Below are positions 5,428 to 7,362 of a stretch of 7,362 nucleotides of DNA, in pieces. The position numbers and the translations under genes are program-made. A model generated the notes under the pieces. That model worked only from the letters and a program-made list of their open reading frames with translations. It was not told where the DNA came from and ran no database searches. This DNA is from Saprospiraceae bacterium. Lineage in GTDB: Bacteria; Bacteroidota; Bacteroidia; Chitinophagales; Saprospiraceae. The stretch covers positions 1-7,362 of the forward strand of contig JAJCYJ010000580.1 of the NCBI GenBank assembly GCA_029262975.1, read 5' to 3'. Numbering within the stretch: position 1 is the first letter of the stretch; each line of letters begins with the position of its first letter.

Positions 5428-7362
5428 ATGAAATATTCATCAGACAACGTACGTAACGTAGTTATTCTGGGTCACTCAGGATCGGGAAAGACCAGTTTCA
5501 CTGAATGCATGCTTTATGAAGCTGGTCAGACTAATCGATTAGGTTCAGTAATTGAGCAAACAACTACCTCGGATTATACCAACATTGAAAAAGAGCGGGG
5601 GAATTCCATATTTAGCACTTTGATGCATGCCAATTGGAAAGATTCAAAAATTAATATAATTGATACGCCCGGATATGACGACTTTGTAGGTGAAGTTATT
5701 TCAGCGTTGAGAGTTGCAGACACTGGTGTCGTCATGCTTAATGCCGTTAATGGTGTTGAAGTTGGCACGGAGATAGTTTGGGATACGATGAAGCGAAATA
5801 GTACTCCAGGAATCCTGATTATAAACCAATTAGATAAAGAAAAAGCAGATTTCCAGATCACTCTGGAGCAGGCTGTCCAGAGATTTGGAAAGAAGATCGT
5901 GCCTGTACAATATCCTCTTAACCAGGGCCCGGGATTTGATACCATTGTAGATAGTCTAAGAATGATAGTGTATAAATTTCCTGCTGACGGCGGAAAACCA
6001 AAGAAGGAGGCCATCCCGGAAACCGAGATGAGGAAGGCACAGGAGATGCATAATGCACTTGTAGAAATTGCAGCTGAAAATGACGAAGGTCTTATGGAAA
6101 AGTTTTTTGATGAAGGCACCCTCAATGAAGATGAATTGGCCAAAGGGCTGACAATTGCTTTATCAAAGCAGGAGTTCTTCCCAGTTTTTTGTTGTTCATC
6201 TACTCAGAATATGGGGAGTGGAAGAATTATGGGATTCATTAATGACATTGCACCCTCTCCGGCTCAAAGACCTCCTGCCGAACTTGTTTCTGGTGAGACC
6301 CTTATGTGCGACTCTGAAGCAGATCCGGCCATTTTTATATTCAAAACGTTGTCAGAACCAAAGATCGGTACGCTATCATATTTTAAAGTTTTTAGTGGGG
6401 CCATAAGTCCTGGACATGAATTATATAATCAAAGAACAAGGTCCTCTGAAAGAATTTCGCAAATATTTGTTTCCAATGGAAAGACGAGGGATAATGTTGA
6501 CGAATTAATGGCAGGTGACATTGGCGTCGCAGTTAAATTAAAAGATGTGCTCACGAATGATACATTAACTCCGAAGGGAAGTGATGTCCTTATTTCGCCA
6601 ATTGAATTTCCAAGTTCACGCATTAGGACGGCAGTTAAGCCTCCATCCAAATCGGAAATGGAAAAACTGATGAAAGCTTTGCACCAGATCGAAATGGAAG
6701 ACCCGACTTTACAAGTAGAGCAAAACGCACAATTAAAACAGACTATTCTTCATGGTCAAGGCCAGTTACATTTGGATCTCATTAAATATAGGATAGAAAA
6801 AGTAAATGGCATTTCAATGGAGTTTGACCGTCCGAAAATCCCATACCGCGAGACACTTACCAGGCTTTCTGAATCATCATACAGACATAAGAAACAATCA
6901 GGAGGTTCAGGACAATTTGCCGAGGTTCATATGCGCATAGAACCATATTATGAAGGTATGCCGGATCCGGAAGGTTTGACCGTACGCAAGTCTGAAATTG
7001 AAGACCTTCCATGGGGAGGACAACTAGCCTTTTATTGGTGTATCGTTGGTGGATCTATAGATGCGAAATACAGCAATGCTATTAAAAAAGGTATTCTTAA
7101 GAAGCTGGAAGAAGGACCTCTTACCGGCTCTTGCGTACAGAATGTCAGGGTATGCATTTACGACGGGAAGATGCATGCAGTTGATTCGAATGATATGGCA
7201 TTCATGATTGCGAGTACACAAGCGTTTAAAGAAGCATTTAAAAGTGCAAAACCTCAAATCCTGGAACCTGTTTATGACCTGGAGGTCTTGTGTTCTGGGG
7301 ATATTATGGGTGATTTACAAACCCGTAGAGCCATGATTCAAGGTATGGGTGCTGATGGGCAT
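5428..7362 (+). CDS. fusA2: Elongation factor G paralog (EF-G2-like translational GTPase family), 3' end cut by the window
   Basis: Ribosomal translocase family member; 645 codons are open to the edge, and about 65-75 C-terminal residues should be missing. Domain order is that of EF-G. G domain: GHSGSGKT (15-22), RGNSI (57-61), DTPGYDDF (79-86), NQLD (133-136), and a G5-like CCSST near 255-259. Domain II runs from about 300. Domain III covers 398-468, with GQGQLHLD (443-450). Domain IV has YRET (473-476), HKKQSGGSGQF (487-497) and tip loop DGKMHAVDSN (579-588). Domain V starts near 612. The housekeeping EF-G would read AHIDAGKT, RGITI, DTPGHVDF and NKxD. The pattern here (HSGSGKT, NQLD, DGKMHxVDSN) is that of the EF-G2/EF-G-like branch, including Bacteroides EF-G2, which is reported to support translocation without GTP hydrolysis. 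GTPase loss here is inferred. The ATG at 5428 has no Shine-Dalgarno and places the P-loop at the usual distance. The symbol fusA2 reflects the branch, not a proven orthology. Confidence 0.93.
   Translation, partial: MKYSSDNVRNVVILGHSGSGKTSFTECMLYEAGQTNRLGSVIEQTTTSDYTNIEKERGNSIFSTLMHANWKDSKINIIDTPGYDDFVGEVISALRVADTGVVMLNAVNGVEVGTEIVWDTMKRNSTPGILIINQLDKEKADFQITLEQAVQRFGKKIVPVQYPLNQGPGFDTIVDSLRMIVYKFPADGGKPKKEAIPETEMRKAQEMHNALVEIAAENDEGLMEKFFDEGTLNEDELAKGLTIALSKQEFFPVFCCSSTQNMGSGRIMGFINDIAPSPAQRPPAELVSGETLMCDSEADPAIFIFKTLSEPKIGTLSYFKVFSGAISPGHELYNQRTRSSERISQIFVSNGKTRDNVDELMAGDIGVAVKLKDVLTNDTLTPKGSDVLISPIEFPSSRIRTAVKPPSKSEMEKLMKALHQIEMEDPTLQVEQNAQLKQTILHGQGQLHLDLIKYRIEKVNGISMEFDRPKIPYRETLTRLSESSYRHKKQSGGSGQFAEVHMRIEPYYEGMPDPEGLTVRKSEIEDLPWGGQLAFYWCIVGGSIDAKYSNAIKKGILKKLEEGPLTGSCVQNVRVCIYDGKMHAVDSNDMAFMIASTQAFKEAFKSAKPQILEPVYDLEVLCSGDIMGDLQTRRAMIQGMGADGH

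Noticed and set aside
5574..6143. A 189-codon open frame on the minus strand
   Set aside because: It lies antisense inside the EF-G-like gene, whose plus-strand frame carries GTPase motifs in order. The antisense product is Ser/Ile-rich with no family features, as expected of a shadow frame.
5428..7362. Reading the EF-G-like gene as the housekeeping fusA
   Set aside because: P-loop, switch I, DTPGH and NKxD motifs all deviate in the manner of EF-G2 paralogs, and none of the usual neighbours (rpsL, rpsG, tuf) is present.
1..7362. A new defence or mobile system
   Set aside because: No integrase, transposase, toxin-antitoxin pair, nuclease, reverse transcriptase or repeat array is visible. All six genes belong to known chromosomal families.

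Overview
The window looks like a chromosomal segment of an AT-rich member of the Bacteroidota, probably a free-living Cytophagales/Saprospirales-type lineage; the family-level placement is a guess. The reasons are the general absence of Shine-Dalgarno sequences, a lipoprotein-type periplasmic adaptor with a coiled coil at its N terminus, a four-gene TetR-TolC-adaptor-RND operon order that I know from this phylum, an AnmK with the active-site variant FDSCPCN, and an EF-G paralog of the Bacteroides EF-G2 type. No tRNA, rRNA, insertion sequence, phage gene or CRISPR array was found.

Minus-strand block (3766 down to 1): a compact operon encodes a TetR/AcrR-family regulator, a TolC-like outer-membrane factor, a membrane-fusion (adaptor) lipoprotein and the N-terminal 193 residues of an RND inner-membrane pump, which runs off the left edge. 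Gaps between genes are 5, 25 and 7 bp. Together the three structural proteins would form a proton-driven tripartite efflux pump spanning both membranes. The regulator, as first gene of the same transcript, would be expected to repress its own operon. A 30-bp interrupted palindrome (8-bp perfect arms GGGAAACT/AGTTTCCC, positions 3799-3828) lies just upstream of it and overlaps a Bacteroidota-like promoter, so it is the obvious operator candidate.

Plus-strand block (4060 to 7362): after a 293-bp divergent intergenic region comes anmK, the anhydro-N-acetylmuramic acid kinase of peptidoglycan recycling, complete at 361 residues. A 282-bp spacer follows, very AT-rich in its second half and containing a weak AT-only hairpin. 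Then a translation-factor gene starts at 5428 and stays open for 645 codons to the right edge. It has all the EF-G domains but is not the housekeeping EF-G: the GTPase motifs are altered (Tyr for the catalytic His, Ser for the switch I Thr, NQLD for NKxD), while the domain IV tip that acts in the ribosomal decoding centre is intact. This matches the EF-G2 class of paralogs.

The most interesting points are the GTPase-site substitutions in this EF-G paralog, an apparent 4-residue shortening in its domain V, and the palindromic operator candidate with the TTG-started regulator. I saw no evidence of a wholly new multi-gene system.
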